This document shows positions 50,781-61,286 of a stretch of 64,000 bases of DNA, in pieces (the stretch's first letter is position 1; every line of letters begins with the position of its first letter). The notes under the pieces are model-generated. The model was not told the origin of the DNA. It saw nothing but the letters and a program-made list of their open reading frames with translations, and made no database searches. The translations under genes were made by a program, and so were the position numbers. The stretch comes from Hirudo medicinalis (Eukaryota; Annelida; Clitellata; Hirudinida; Hirudinidae). The DNA lies in NCBI GenBank assembly GCA_011800805.1, contig MPNW01000168.1, positions 246,447 to 310,446 of the forward strand, written 5' to 3'.

Positions 50781-50786
50781 TTTATT
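50781..50786 (-). terminator. candidate poly(A) signal of CCZ1
   Basis: The minus strand reads AATAAA 73 bases past the CCZ1 stop codon, well placed for 3' end formation before the next minus-strand gene begins at 50450. Confidence 0.5.
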
Positions 50787-50858
50787 CACGAATACAACTT
50801 TCGGTGACTTCAAACAAGTTTTTTTTTCAACAAAAAGTAAACAGGATGAAGGTGAGCA

Positions 50859-53713
50859 TCAGTCGAAGAAGAATATGTTGCAGAAGTGTGTGGAACACAA
50901 CTTTTTCACCTCCTCTGTAAAAATAAAAGAGATAACTGCTTGATATCCATAATTTGAAAGTCTTACCATTGATTTCAATTAAATTGGCATTCTTCTGGTT
51001 GACAACCACGTAAATCTCACGATCCTCTGCCTTTTTGCCGACAACCCAGCAGTCGTTTGCCATTTTAACAACTGTTTCGCAGTCTTCATCTGATGAAGTT
51101 CCAGAGCTGTAAATCAATGAGTGAGATGTTATGATCAGGTTTAAAACCATAACGTAATATCGCATTTGTCTAGTTTTTTAAATGACATAAGACAACAAAG
51201 AGATGCTCAAGGATGCAAACAACACTATCATTATCAAACATTATCATTTGACCTGTTGAGTTCAAGGTTCAAATGTGAAACAATTCTCATGACATCTGGA
51301 TGAACATTCAAAACAACACCATCCAAGGTGTGCATGGAAGACTTTTGTGCAGCATTAGTTTTATTGAAGTAGATGAATTTGACGCCTGCTTCCGAAAGAG
51401 GTCTGAAAATGTGGTTGCATTAAGATAAACATTCAAGTATTTGCATGAATTAGTTACAATTATTATCAAATGAAGCATGATTTAATTTAATATTTATGAC
51501 TGAAAACAATTTGTTACATTTGCATTCTTTTGACTTTATTTTCTGCCAACTCGACTGCCAGACATTCAAGATGGTGTCGGAAGTGATCGTCCAACTTCCT
51601 GAACAAGTCAAAAGATGGAGTCACACCCTCTGTGAAAACAATAGTCTGAGATTTATAGGAGCAAATAAAGCATTGATAAATTGATTTAAGTAGTGTAGTT
51701 CGTTTATATAGCTACATTTGCATAGCTTCAGGTGCTTTTTTGTCAACGATTTATTTAGCACTCCTTCCCAAGGGCACTTGTGGCAGTGCAGGCTGGGTTT
51801 CGAACACAACACATTACGACTGTTGCCGTCACCGCCGCACGCAGGAACACAACCCAGTCGGCCAACCTGCTCTCCAGACTCCCAAATTCAAAAAAAGAAA
51901 AAAAAGTGAAATTAATCCTCAATAATCCTCAACAATTGAGACGAAAGTAACAAAAAACCTGACCTTCTATGAGAAGGATAACAACAACATCATAGAGTCT
52001 GTAAGCGAGCAGTTGATAAGTTTCCAGGTCCTTTCCAATGTGAACCCGAGGTATTTGACCAGGATCTGACGTGTCGTAGATGCTCGGAGGTCCGAGAACA
52101 AACCTTAGAAGAAAGATTCAGTTCTGTAGGCCTTAATGGTTGATAGAAAAGACTTGTAGGGAAGCTTAACTCTGCAGTTACTATTTCACATTATTCAAAT
52201 TAATTTAAGTTAATTTCAATAATTACCATTCATTTTTGTATAAAGCACTTAAAAAATTATCTAACCCTTAATTTATAAAAGCAATCAAACAAGTACATAA
52301 AAAGTATTTACTTCCCCTATTTCTATTTCAATGAAATATAACATATGAAATAAAGAGTAAATTAAAATTAAAAATTTAAAATTGACAAATTATTAGGAAA
52401 TAATTTCTTCTAGGAGGCTAATAAAATATGGCCACCTGAAATCACACATATGACTTTTAATAGAGGAGATGATGGAAACATACTTTCCAGGTGATAGCAA
52501 CAGAGGGCTTTGAACTTTGTCCGAGAACGACGAGACGTGGAAATCCTGCTCCATCATGGCTGGATACAATCCCATGAGGAGGAAGGAATACATGATCCTC
52601 AGGTCATCCAAGTTTATTCCGCTCCTTAAAGAAACAAATTAGCTCAAAATCAGATTTATCACCAATTTATGGAAGATGTGAAACAAATATCAACCTTATC
52701 AGTTGGTAGTTGTATAACATAATCGTATGCTTTATTTCTGGTATGTTAGCTTCGAGTCTGTTGACAAAACTTTGGACTTTCAAATACAGGATCCTTTCAA
52801 GGGGAAGATAGTGCATCCCGTTGAAGACGTCGAGAATGTCAGGATGGTCAATCCGAAGGGTGCTCAAATACTTTCAATGAAAAATAAGCACGAGGGTTGC
52901 ATTATTGGCATAATCATATCGTTCGTGACAAACCTTATTGAAAAAATGTTCAAATCTTTCTTTCAGATCATCAATGTTTCCTTTGTTCAAAATATGAGAA
53001 ATTGAACCATTGAACATCTACAAATGAATAGAAAATAAGCAATATTTTTAAAATATCACTTGTAATGTTGGAAAACATTAAGATTTAACAAAAACAGACC
53101 TTAAACATCTTGTAAGATCTCTCCAGTACTGTCTGATAGATCTTATCAATGACATGGTCTTCACAGTATTCCAATTTTATTCTACCATCCACTTGTTTTT
53201 CCATTGATGGAATGTTTACTGTCTTAAAATTTCAACAATTTGTAAATAAAGTGGACACCTCAACTTTGCTGGATTACTGACCATTACAATCCAAAAATCC
53301 TGTTCAGGTTTAAAATAAAATTGTTTTGTTTTCTGAGTATGTAGGCTCTCACAAGGAAAATCAGTGAAGGTTCTAAAATGCACAAATGTCAATTCTATTA
53401 TTTTATGTACTATTCCTTTGCAATGCACAGTGAGAATATTTCTTACTCCATGAAGCTGATTATTGCCTCTGAGAGGCCAATGACTTTTATTTTGGCGTCT
53501 AAAGCTTCATAGGAAGGATAGAAGTATAAGAGTTTCTTATGTTCCTGTTCAATACCAACAATGTTCCAAAACTCTTAACAAAATAATAATTTGGAGGAAA
53601 AAAAACAGATGAGTTACAAAATTTATCACACACCATACCTCGCCCTCTTTCCTCCCCAAAGTAGGATTAAATACAAAAAAATTTTGGAGCTCTACATCCT
53701 TCGCTTTTGCCAT
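50859..53713 (-). CDS. CCZ1: vacuolar fusion protein CCZ1
   Basis: Partner of MON1 in the guanine-nucleotide exchange complex that activates Rab7 during early-to-late endosome and autophagosome maturation. Twelve GT-AG exons: 53639-53713, 53447-53571, 53282-53372, 53100-53222, 52934-53017, 52695-52870, 52484-52624, 51964-52103, 51518-51629, 51253-51402, 50967-51106, 50859-50914. They keep one frame of 470 codons (human about 482). Family marks in order are an N-terminal FFVFNPTLG, SLHTQKTKQF, EQDFWIVM, YLKVQSFVNRLE, a KFIYFNKTN block, and the highly conserved WVVGKKAEDREIYVVVNQKN followed by LIEING and a CNIFFFD end. The fold is expected to be longin-type. Introns are mostly 55-120 nt; intron 7 is 380 nt and intron 8 (334 nt) carries a SINE. 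The start is the first Met before the conserved N-terminal block. Confidence 0.96.
51698..51870 (-). mobile_element. SINE-like element, copy 3, inside CCZ1 intron 8
   Basis: It is about as long as copy 1 at 7079-7254 and matches most of it, including GGCAGTGCAGGCTGGGTTTC and CATTACGACTGTTGCC. On the minus strand it starts with TTGGCCGACTGGG, a good A-box, and has a B-box-like TGTTCGAAACCC (complement of 51795-51806). It has the same orientation as the host gene and does not touch the splice sites. Confidence 0.75.
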
Positions 53714-55158
53714 GATGCACAGATGTTGACGCTCAATGGAAAATCCTTAACCAGACCGTATGATGGGTACTCGAAAAGTAAATACAACGTAGCAAAGAAA
53801 GTTCAACGTTTTTCTGTGAAATTTATGTAAACGTTATGAAAATAATTTATTTTTTTAATTTTTGAAAAACTTTAATCGATTAAATGTTTGTTGGGAAAAG
53901 AAATGTCTGCAAGCGTTGAGTAGTACTTAACATTGTCATGTATCAGCATATACAACAACATTATTACATTGTAATTTACATCGATTTAATCAAAACAATG
54001 GTAAGTCTTTAAATTGAATTTGACTTTAGATTTCTTTTAGTTCAACATTTCCTCGATCTCCTCGTCCATAAATTGGCAACAAAATAGGGGAGGGGTTCGA
54101 CAATTCTTTAGGGGGTTAAGATTAATTTACATCAACTGTGTCGGCTGTTTTTTGTCGGCGGCCCTGTTCACAAGTCATGTTAAAGAAACTTTCAATGGTT
54201 CAACAACACCGACAATGCGATCATTAACGTAACAAATTAACACCTGTTTATAAAAAAATCTTCAGCCAATTCGAGTGGCTGACAAACGACAAAATGAGCT
54301 GATGGCAATTATTGCACACGAAGAAAATTTTGATATTTTATTTGCTGATTGGTTAGATGAAGATGATGTTGATTTGTCTGGTTCAACAAAATGATGGAAA
54401 TAATGAATCTGATACTATGTCTATTATCATACTAGAGGAACATTTGACTTTCCCTTGAGAAGATGATAGAAGATGACATTAACAAATTGACAATAATCGA
54501 TGATACTACGATTTGTTTGACGACTTATTTATTTCAAAAAATTTTTCTTAAAAATAAGGATAGTTTAGGGGCATGCCCTGTGGCAAGGAGTTTAACCCCC
54601 CCTCCTGCAGGGGTGCCTACACCTCCCAAAAATTTTGAAGATGCTCCCCATTAGCTGCACTCCCATTGAGAGGTATACACTCACAAGCAATGCGTAAGTT
54701 TAGTCATGGATAAGCAAAAAAGGTCATCAGGTGACCGGTTGGGCAGTAGGCAACAGCGAAAATTAACTTTTAAAAAAAAATGAATTGCTTCAAGCTGGAG
54801 TAATTAAATCATGCCCTATTATGATAGCATTTAAAATTTCAAAGGACGCTCCATTCCAATCTTAATCGCATGTTCATTTCTGCATTTATGACCATATCAT
54901 ATAAAAATAGTCCCTTAGCTACTTTTTTGATTTAATTAATTATAATTTTGCCACAATCACTTAATATGAGTTTATTGACAATAACTAAGATAAATTGTAG
55001 TCTTTTTTGGTCTTAAAACATTTCCTGTCCATCATACTTTTGCAAGAATTAGGTCATTTCTTTTGCTAAGACTGACTGCCTTCTTTGATGAATCAGAAGT
55101 CAGCTTAACAGCTCTTTCAACTGTCTGACTATGGCATGGAGTATTTGGAGGAGTTCCT
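53714..55158. other. intergenic region upstream of CCZ1
   Basis: AT-rich with no recognised gene. Short G- or C-rich patches lie near 54085-54120 and 54565-54640. A plus-strand frame at about 54266-54393 preceded by CTTCAG has an acidic end (EDDVDLSG) but no partner exon, so it is not annotated as coding. Confidence 0.5.
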
Positions 55159-56065
55159 CTATTTTGAATAATGTTGGCAATAACTATCATACGTGGGACC
55201 ACTGAGTATGAGGGCCCTGGTGGCTAACATATGGTGGTCGTTGCTTGACTCACATCTCATTTTCCTGGATTTAGCATCCAAACCTTCGACCCTAAAGAAA
55301 GGCAATCTGTCGAGGGTCCGCAGTATCTTCTCATCCAACGACATGCAGGTCAAGATGTGTCTTGCGCATTCCGAGAGCAGATGATCTATTTGCTCCAGGG
55401 AACCGCTGAAATATTCTTGGTCTTTCACTTCCGCTGTCCAGACTTTGGCTTATGAGGCACTGGACGTAAATTCTAAAAAAATAAACAGAAGATAGTCGCA
55501 CAAATTTTCATCAATACGCGGAGGTTGGCAGTCTTTTGAAACCTGAACAACGTCGGGATTTTTTCCCTTGTGGACACTTGCTTCTATCTTGAAAAATGAA
55601 GTTTGTAAGCTATCCATGTCTTTGTCGAATTTTGAGGAATTTTGAGGAGCTCTCATGTAAGGTAATACCGCCACGCATTATGGACTCATACTTTTTTTAA
55701 CATGTTGCCAAACGTTATGGCATAGATGGGAAATGGCTCCCCACTAAAATAGTTGTCCTTCTCCACTACAAAATCTCCTAAGTCGAAAGATTGTGGCTCA
55801 TTAGAGTACGGCCGGAATACCTGAGGCAAAGCTGAACTTCTTGAACTTTCAGAGTTTTCTGGCTCAGTAGCGTAAGGGGGATAAAGCCTCGGTCGACCTC
55901 GTCCTCGTTTCATGGGTCCACCGACAGACGATTCCCTGGCTACTCTTTCAATTGAGTTATTAGAGTTGGAAGAGGAACTATGACCTGAGATTATGGGAGT
56001 AGTTGGATGAATGTCAGTGTTTCCCTCGATAACTTCGCCAGTGATTTTATCGTAGAGGAAGCTGT
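55159..56065 (-). pseudogene. disrupted DUF4211-domain (CCDC82/QSER1/PRR12-type) gene
   Basis: A first block (56065 to about 55692) has DSFLYDKITGEVIEG, an AT-hook core RGRPR and GDFVVEKDNYFSGEPFPI, then runs into TGA after a seven-A run (55692-55698). A second block begins in another frame (to 55450) and ends at a TAA. A third (about 55449-55159) continues in the same frame as the second, with QEYFSGSLEQIDHLL, LRTLDRLPFFRVE and a terminal CESSNDHHMLATRALILSGP. The order FVVE-D, YF...ID, L..LP, C...H, LSG.PYD fits DUF4211 as I remember it. AT-hooks beside this domain occur in PRR12/QSER1 nuclear proteins. No phase-consistent introns remove both breaks, so it may be a pseudogene, a mis-resolved gene or contain assembly errors. 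N-terminal exons were not found. Confidence 0.5.
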
Positions 56066-58527
56066 CTGCAATATTTTTTTATTGAATAAAATTATCAATT
56101 AAATAAATTAATAAAATATTTTAATAGAATGAACTATATTAAAATAAATTTAAAAAAATAGGTTTTATTAACAATTTTTAACTTAAACTGTATATATAAC
56201 CTTGACTAATAGACTATTTACTGGAAATTGTTGGAAGAGTATATCAGCTTTCTTAATGCGGGTATTAAAAGGGAGAGTAAGGAAAGCCTAGGTCTGAGTT
56301 CAAGCGCGGATAGAACTGAAAGTTTATATTTAAAGCGAAAAACAACACGTGTGCAAGTTTAGTTTCGGATATGTTCAGGGACCCGGCAATTTTTAGGACC
56401 CACCCGGGTCTTAAAATATTATAATCGGTTATGATTATAATTAATAGTAATAACATTATTGCCATACCTAGTCAACTGCAATTATAAAGACTTAAGAAAA
56501 AATACTTGTTGGTAAGTCATATAAAAGTCATAAAAATATTTTTTTTATTATAACCGCATTTTTTAAAAATAGTATCGATGTCAACCAAGTATGAATTTAT
56601 GTTATTACGGGTTGTACGCCATTTGTTTGTTTAAAAACATCTTTCTAAATTGTCACTGTACTTACGGTTTCACCATATGCTTTTAAGAAGCATTCAGGCA
56701 TTCAGAATACGCCTGTCGTTCCCTCGTGATCTCCAGTCATATTCAGCCATCTCCAAAGGAATTTGCTTAAAAGCTTTCTAAGTAAGTAGATTCAGCGAAT
56801 GGAAAGATTTATGTGGCTACGTGAAGGACCTCAGTTGGTGCGAATTACTTCCAATTTTTAAAGATTTGTTTCGGGATAACTTTGGAGTCGGTGGAGGCAA
56901 TAGTTTTCATTAAAGAAATGATCGCAACTTGACGAACTGAACTTAAATGGTCAATAAATTATGCTACCAGTGGTTTCAAATTTCATTCTAATATGGAGAT
57001 GATTAAAAATAACTTTCAAGAAAGATTTGTTGGTTTTGGCACATTCGCTCATTTCTCATAAATGGTCTCGTTTTCTGTTAATATAATTGATAACATCCAG
57101 ATGCGTGTGAGTAATTTTCATATCTAAACTATATCAGCTCACCTCAGATAACTAAACAATCAAACAATGCGTTTAAATTGAATTGCTTATTGAAACCGCT
57201 GTTTGGGAGCAGACGATAGTGGAAGCCTTAGCAAATGATGATTACAAATGTCAGCATTTACAGCAACAATACAATGAGAATAACTGAGCATTAATTACTA
57301 ATATCATCGAAAAAACAAACAAAAACACTTTAAAATGGCAGCGGCTCCACAAATAATGACGTAAGCAATTGTAGATGTCCAAGGCATTATTACATTGCCC
57401 TCTTAATGAATATCGATGTTATTGGACACATGGAGCCTCCCAGCACTGGGCTGATAGGGGCCTCGTCTGCCAAAAGATTTTGGAAACTACAAAAAGTATT
57501 GCATAATTTAGCAATTCGTATAAGTTATACGATGCATTATTTTTGTATATAAATTGTTGTCATTATAATTACTATTTACATGTAACGAAAATATGTTTCT
57601 TATACAAAGAGAGGAAGAGGAAGTTCAGCCAATCTGGATCAAATTTCTCACTAGGCCACTGAACTCCTCAAATGTGTTGGCGAAATGATAATCCTGATAA
57701 ATTATTTAATTACTTAATATTTCTCATAATAAATGGAATGATTATATAAATATGATTATATTAGATTCTTATATTCAGTTTCATTATCGTTTCATTATTT
57801 TTAGTCTGCAACCGGGTAGATTTATCTGAGCACCTGCATTAAATAAGGGAATTCGTCTGCTGATATCTTACAGACATTATAAAGTGCTTTGAGTTCGGTG
57901 ACGAGTAAGACATGATTGATAAGATGCGATTGAAATATGATTACTGGCTGATTGAATAAACAATAGCAATCAATCAATGCATAATAAGATCTCATTGACA
58001 AACATGATATATGAAATGAGTTAAATTGAACTTTTAAGCCTAAATGAAATAAGAAATGCGCGTTGAACAAAATACCATTGAGTAGCTTTTAAGTTACTTC
58101 TTAGTAATTGCATTTGTTATCTTCAAGGTTACACAACATAAACACTGCAAGGTGACACACGATACCAAGTTGCGAAACTAAAGATGATTCCATGAAAATA
58201 ATGCTTCCTGCATCATACCAATAAGATTATTTTGAAAAACATTTACAGCCGGTTTTCAAAGAAAGTTTAAAAAACTCAAGATCTAAAAACTGTCGCACGT
58301 GATCACATAGGAAATACTATAATCCCTTTCAAGTTTAAAATGTCAGCTTAAAACTACTCAATGGCTCACGTGTGGCAATCATACAAGGGATGATTGATTT
58401 CTCATCTTTCAATATTTGTCGTCAATTGTCCACGATGTTCAATCATCTAACGTTCAAAATGAGTGAGCTCTCGCAACTGCAGAAAAATTGGAAGAGAAGA
58501 ATTGAGCAACTGAATGAATGTTTCTGA
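56066..58527. other. intergenic region
   Basis: AT-rich sequence with no supported gene, RNA or long repeat. It could contain upstream exons of the DUF4211 gene and the Kir 3' UTR, but neither can be delimited. Confidence 0.5.
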
Positions 58528-60042
58528 TTATTCCATTGAACTTTTTCTGTTGAGGCCCCCGCAAGGGGCTAGCGATGTAACGCCAATAATGTTGAAGATT
58601 CTCGTGGCTGCATCGGCTGTGACAATTTTAGACTGGTCATCGTTGCCTACGCTGATGTCACAGGAAATTTTATCTCCTTCTGGTACGCACAGAGACTTAC
58701 GAACGTTGTAAATTGAATCGAGCCTGGACACGGAAACGCTTTTTCTTCTCTGGAAAGATCCGAGATTGCGCTCTTTGGCGCTTTGAGCGGAAATAGCCAC
58801 CGGGGTAGTTGAATTAAGCTGCGAGAAATCGACAACGTAGTGTCCCTCCTCTGGCTTGTAACTGACTGCTTGATCAAATCTGTAACCCCACATAATTTCA
58901 GATGGTAGATAGGAAGTTCGGGCCTGGGTGGTCATGCCTGTCGATTCTACGATTCCCTCGAGAATAACCATGATTTCAAAGTGTCGATGTATCAAATCGT
59001 TGGCAGAGATGTCCCAGAGGGGACTGTCGTGGTCGATTTTGTGCTCGACTGTTGCAGGCCAAATTAGAAACAAACGACCTTCCTCGTCGCTTGTTTCCAA
59101 TTTGATGTTCTTTTGGTTAAAGGGCAAAATCTCACCTTCTTGCGTCACTCGTTTGCTAACCATGATGGCTCGAACGTGAGCCTCAATGATCTGAGACTTT
59201 CTCATGTCGCCTACTCTGAACATGAGGCACAACTGACCATCCCTCTCGCAAACAACAGCTTTCTGACTGAACATCAGCGTCTGAGCTCTTTTTTTCGGTC
59301 TGCTCAACTTTGCAAATACGAGGCCAGTCATGAGAGCTTGGACTACGATTCCGAAGCAAGTTTGAATCATGAGAGTCACTATCGCTGCCGGACAGTGCGG
59401 AGTAACGTTGCGATATCCGTAGCCAATCGTCTGTTGAGTTTCAATGGAGAAAAGAAACGCGCTTGGAAAGTCATAAACTTCATTGATGCACGATTTCCAG
59501 CCCTGTTTTCCGTAGTTTTCGAAGTCGTTGTGCAAGTAACTGATGCACCACCAGATGAATCCGAAAAATATCCAACTGCTCGCAAAAGTTGTAACAAAAA
59601 TCACCAGGTTGATTCGCCACTTCAAATCGATCAAAGTGGTAAAAAAGTCAGCCAAGTAGTGTCTACTCCTTCTATCGATATGAGTCAAAGAAATATTACA
59701 TTCGCCATTTTTAAATATAATCCGTCTCTGCAAAGAACGTGGCAACAACCAACGAAAATTATTCATTGCGGTTGCTGCCAGAATATCCCTCAAATTTCTC
59801 TTATTTTTACCAAACAAGTTTTGTCCGTCGGGCTGAAGATAGACATTGGAAGTCGATGAGTAGGAGTCCGAATAGTTAATCTGGAGTTTCTTCTTCAACA
59901 CGATGTTACTGAAATTTCTCTTCCTTGAATGCAAAATGTTACGAAACTTGCCAAAGTTTCCGATTAATTCGCGCCGATCGCTCGATCCGGAATCAGTCAG
60001 TCCGGTACAATTGACAGCATCCATGAAATCCTGGCTGACCAT
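58528..60042 (-). CDS. inward-rectifier potassium channel (Kir/Irk family)
   Basis: Two-TM K+ channel that sets resting potential or carries epithelial K+ flux; it acts as a tetramer gated by PIP2. One uninterrupted frame of 504 codons starts at ATG 60042. The N-terminus is long (about 130 residues before the slide helix, roughly twice Kir2.1). Landmarks are TLIDLKWRINL (slide helix), TM1 at about 145-168, the pore with C185, SIETQQTIGYGYR (filter 205-211) and C217, then TM2 at about 218-244. Next come the PIP2-binding RPKKR at 248-252 and the cytoplasmic domain with RVGDMRKSQIIEAHVRA (E287), DSPLWD, VILEGIVESTGMTTQ (G-loop) and EIMWGYRF. RRKSVSVSR in the tail is a possible PKA site. The rectification-controller site in TM2 is Q235, where strong rectifiers have Asp. 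An ATG at 60024 is an alternative start. Confidence 0.96.
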   Translation of the reverse strand: MVSQDFMDAVNCTGLTDSGSSDRRELIGNFGKFRNILHSRKRNFSNIVLKKKLQINYSDSYSSTSNVYLQPDGQNLFGKNKRNLRDILAATAMNNFRWLLPRSLQRRIIFKNGECNISLTHIDRRSRHYLADFFTTLIDLKWRINLVIFVTTFASSWIFFGFIWWCISYLHNDFENYGKQGWKSCINEVYDFPSAFLFSIETQQTIGYGYRNVTPHCPAAIVTLMIQTCFGIVVQALMTGLVFAKLSRPKKRAQTLMFSQKAVVCERDGQLCLMFRVGDMRKSQIIEAHVRAIMVSKRVTQEGEILPFNQKNIKLETSDEEGRLFLIWPATVEHKIDHDSPLWDISANDLIHRHFEIMVILEGIVESTGMTTQARTSYLPSEIMWGYRFDQAVSYKPEEGHYVVDFSQLNSTTPVAISAQSAKERNLGSFQRRKSVSVSRLDSIYNVRKSLCVPEGDKISCDISVGNDDQSKIVTADAATRIFNIIGVTSLAPCGGLNRKSSME

Positions 60043-61286
60043 AGACTTCTACGAGCATGGTGTTTGATACTTTGTCCAATTAACTATCGCAAACATTTGT
60101 TAAGCGGTTAGAACTAGTTACGCTTATCAAGGCAAGTTACAGAAGCCTTATAACGAGGCTTCAGAAACAAAAGATGCAGAGCATAGCGCATTCGCAGTTA
60201 TTTATTAACACAAACCACTCGAGAATGTTCTTCACTATTTTGCAAATAATCGATCTCGTCTTGGCCAGCTCCTAAAACCACTGGCGAGAGACTTCGCAAG
60301 AAATTTATTGAATGACAAAGGAAATTTGACTTAAGTCGTATGCAATCATTGCATGATAATTTGAGAGTGATTTGATGAAAACTTTTTTAGCCAGATTAAA
60401 TTGCTATATTACTATAGTATTTTGTTATTCTTTCAGATTATCCTTTCCCCTTGACTTTTCTAAATGCCGTTTAATAAGTCGAACAAACTTGAATTAAAAA
60501 TAATGAAAGGCATCAGTGGTTTGAAAAGCAGTTCGGCTGAAATTTTTTTATGTTGTACGGAGTATTCTCATCAACTTGAAACAAGGGAACCACACGTTAC
60601 AAGCACAAAGATTTTATGATAAGCCACCGAGCCACTCCCGTTGTCTTAAGATTCTGTTGCTTATTTTCAACAAAAAAACCAAGTATTTTTAATGCGTTTG
60701 CACACTTTTGCAACAATTGTTCATACATCAATGTCTTTTTCCTAGTGAAGATCGAAGTTTCGAACCGGTCAAATGAGAAAGCTTTTCTTTTAATAATAAA
60801 TCATTGTTCTACAAGCTCTCAATCTTTTCTGAAAAGTCGTAGTAGAAATGATTGGTGACTGTTGTGAAAGAATTTTTAGCTATTGCACTGATGGATGACT
60901 TGTTGTAGATGCCGTAAAAATAGTTGTTATTTGTATGTTGTGCTAAAATGTGGAAAGGTACATTTGAAACATCTCATTCACTTACTTAGAAATTATATTT
61001 ATTCTGATTCTGCATTGCATTAATCGTTGTATATTTTGTTAATCGTACTCAAATTAAGTTACAAGGCGAAAGGAAAAATTCCTTCTGAAAACACCTCACA
61101 TAAAAATAATCTTTGGACATCAAATGGGGTGTGTTTTTGTTATTGTCTTAACATAAACTGCTGATGCAGGCCTAGTCGGCGTTAATTTATAGCTCTTTGC
61201 ATTACAAAAATTGGTAAATGTTTAACTTAATTCAGAAATCAGAAAATATAATCGTTCGAAGCTCTAAATGGTCGTTCTGAGTAAAC
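60043..61286. other. divergent intergenic region between Kir and SNX29
   Basis: About 1.24 kb lies between the start codons of two genes transcribed away from each other, so it should hold both promoters. I see no clear TATA or initiator arrangement. The frame at 60616-60858 has no recognisable domain. Confidence 0.5.

Noticed and set aside
54266..54393. Acidic plus-strand frame after a CTTCAG acceptor-like site
   Set aside because: Short, with no conserved motif and no neighbouring exon in phase.
59113..59859. 248-residue plus-strand frame opposite the Kir gene
   Set aside because: It is the antisense shadow of the conserved Kir coding sequence and has no recognisable domain.
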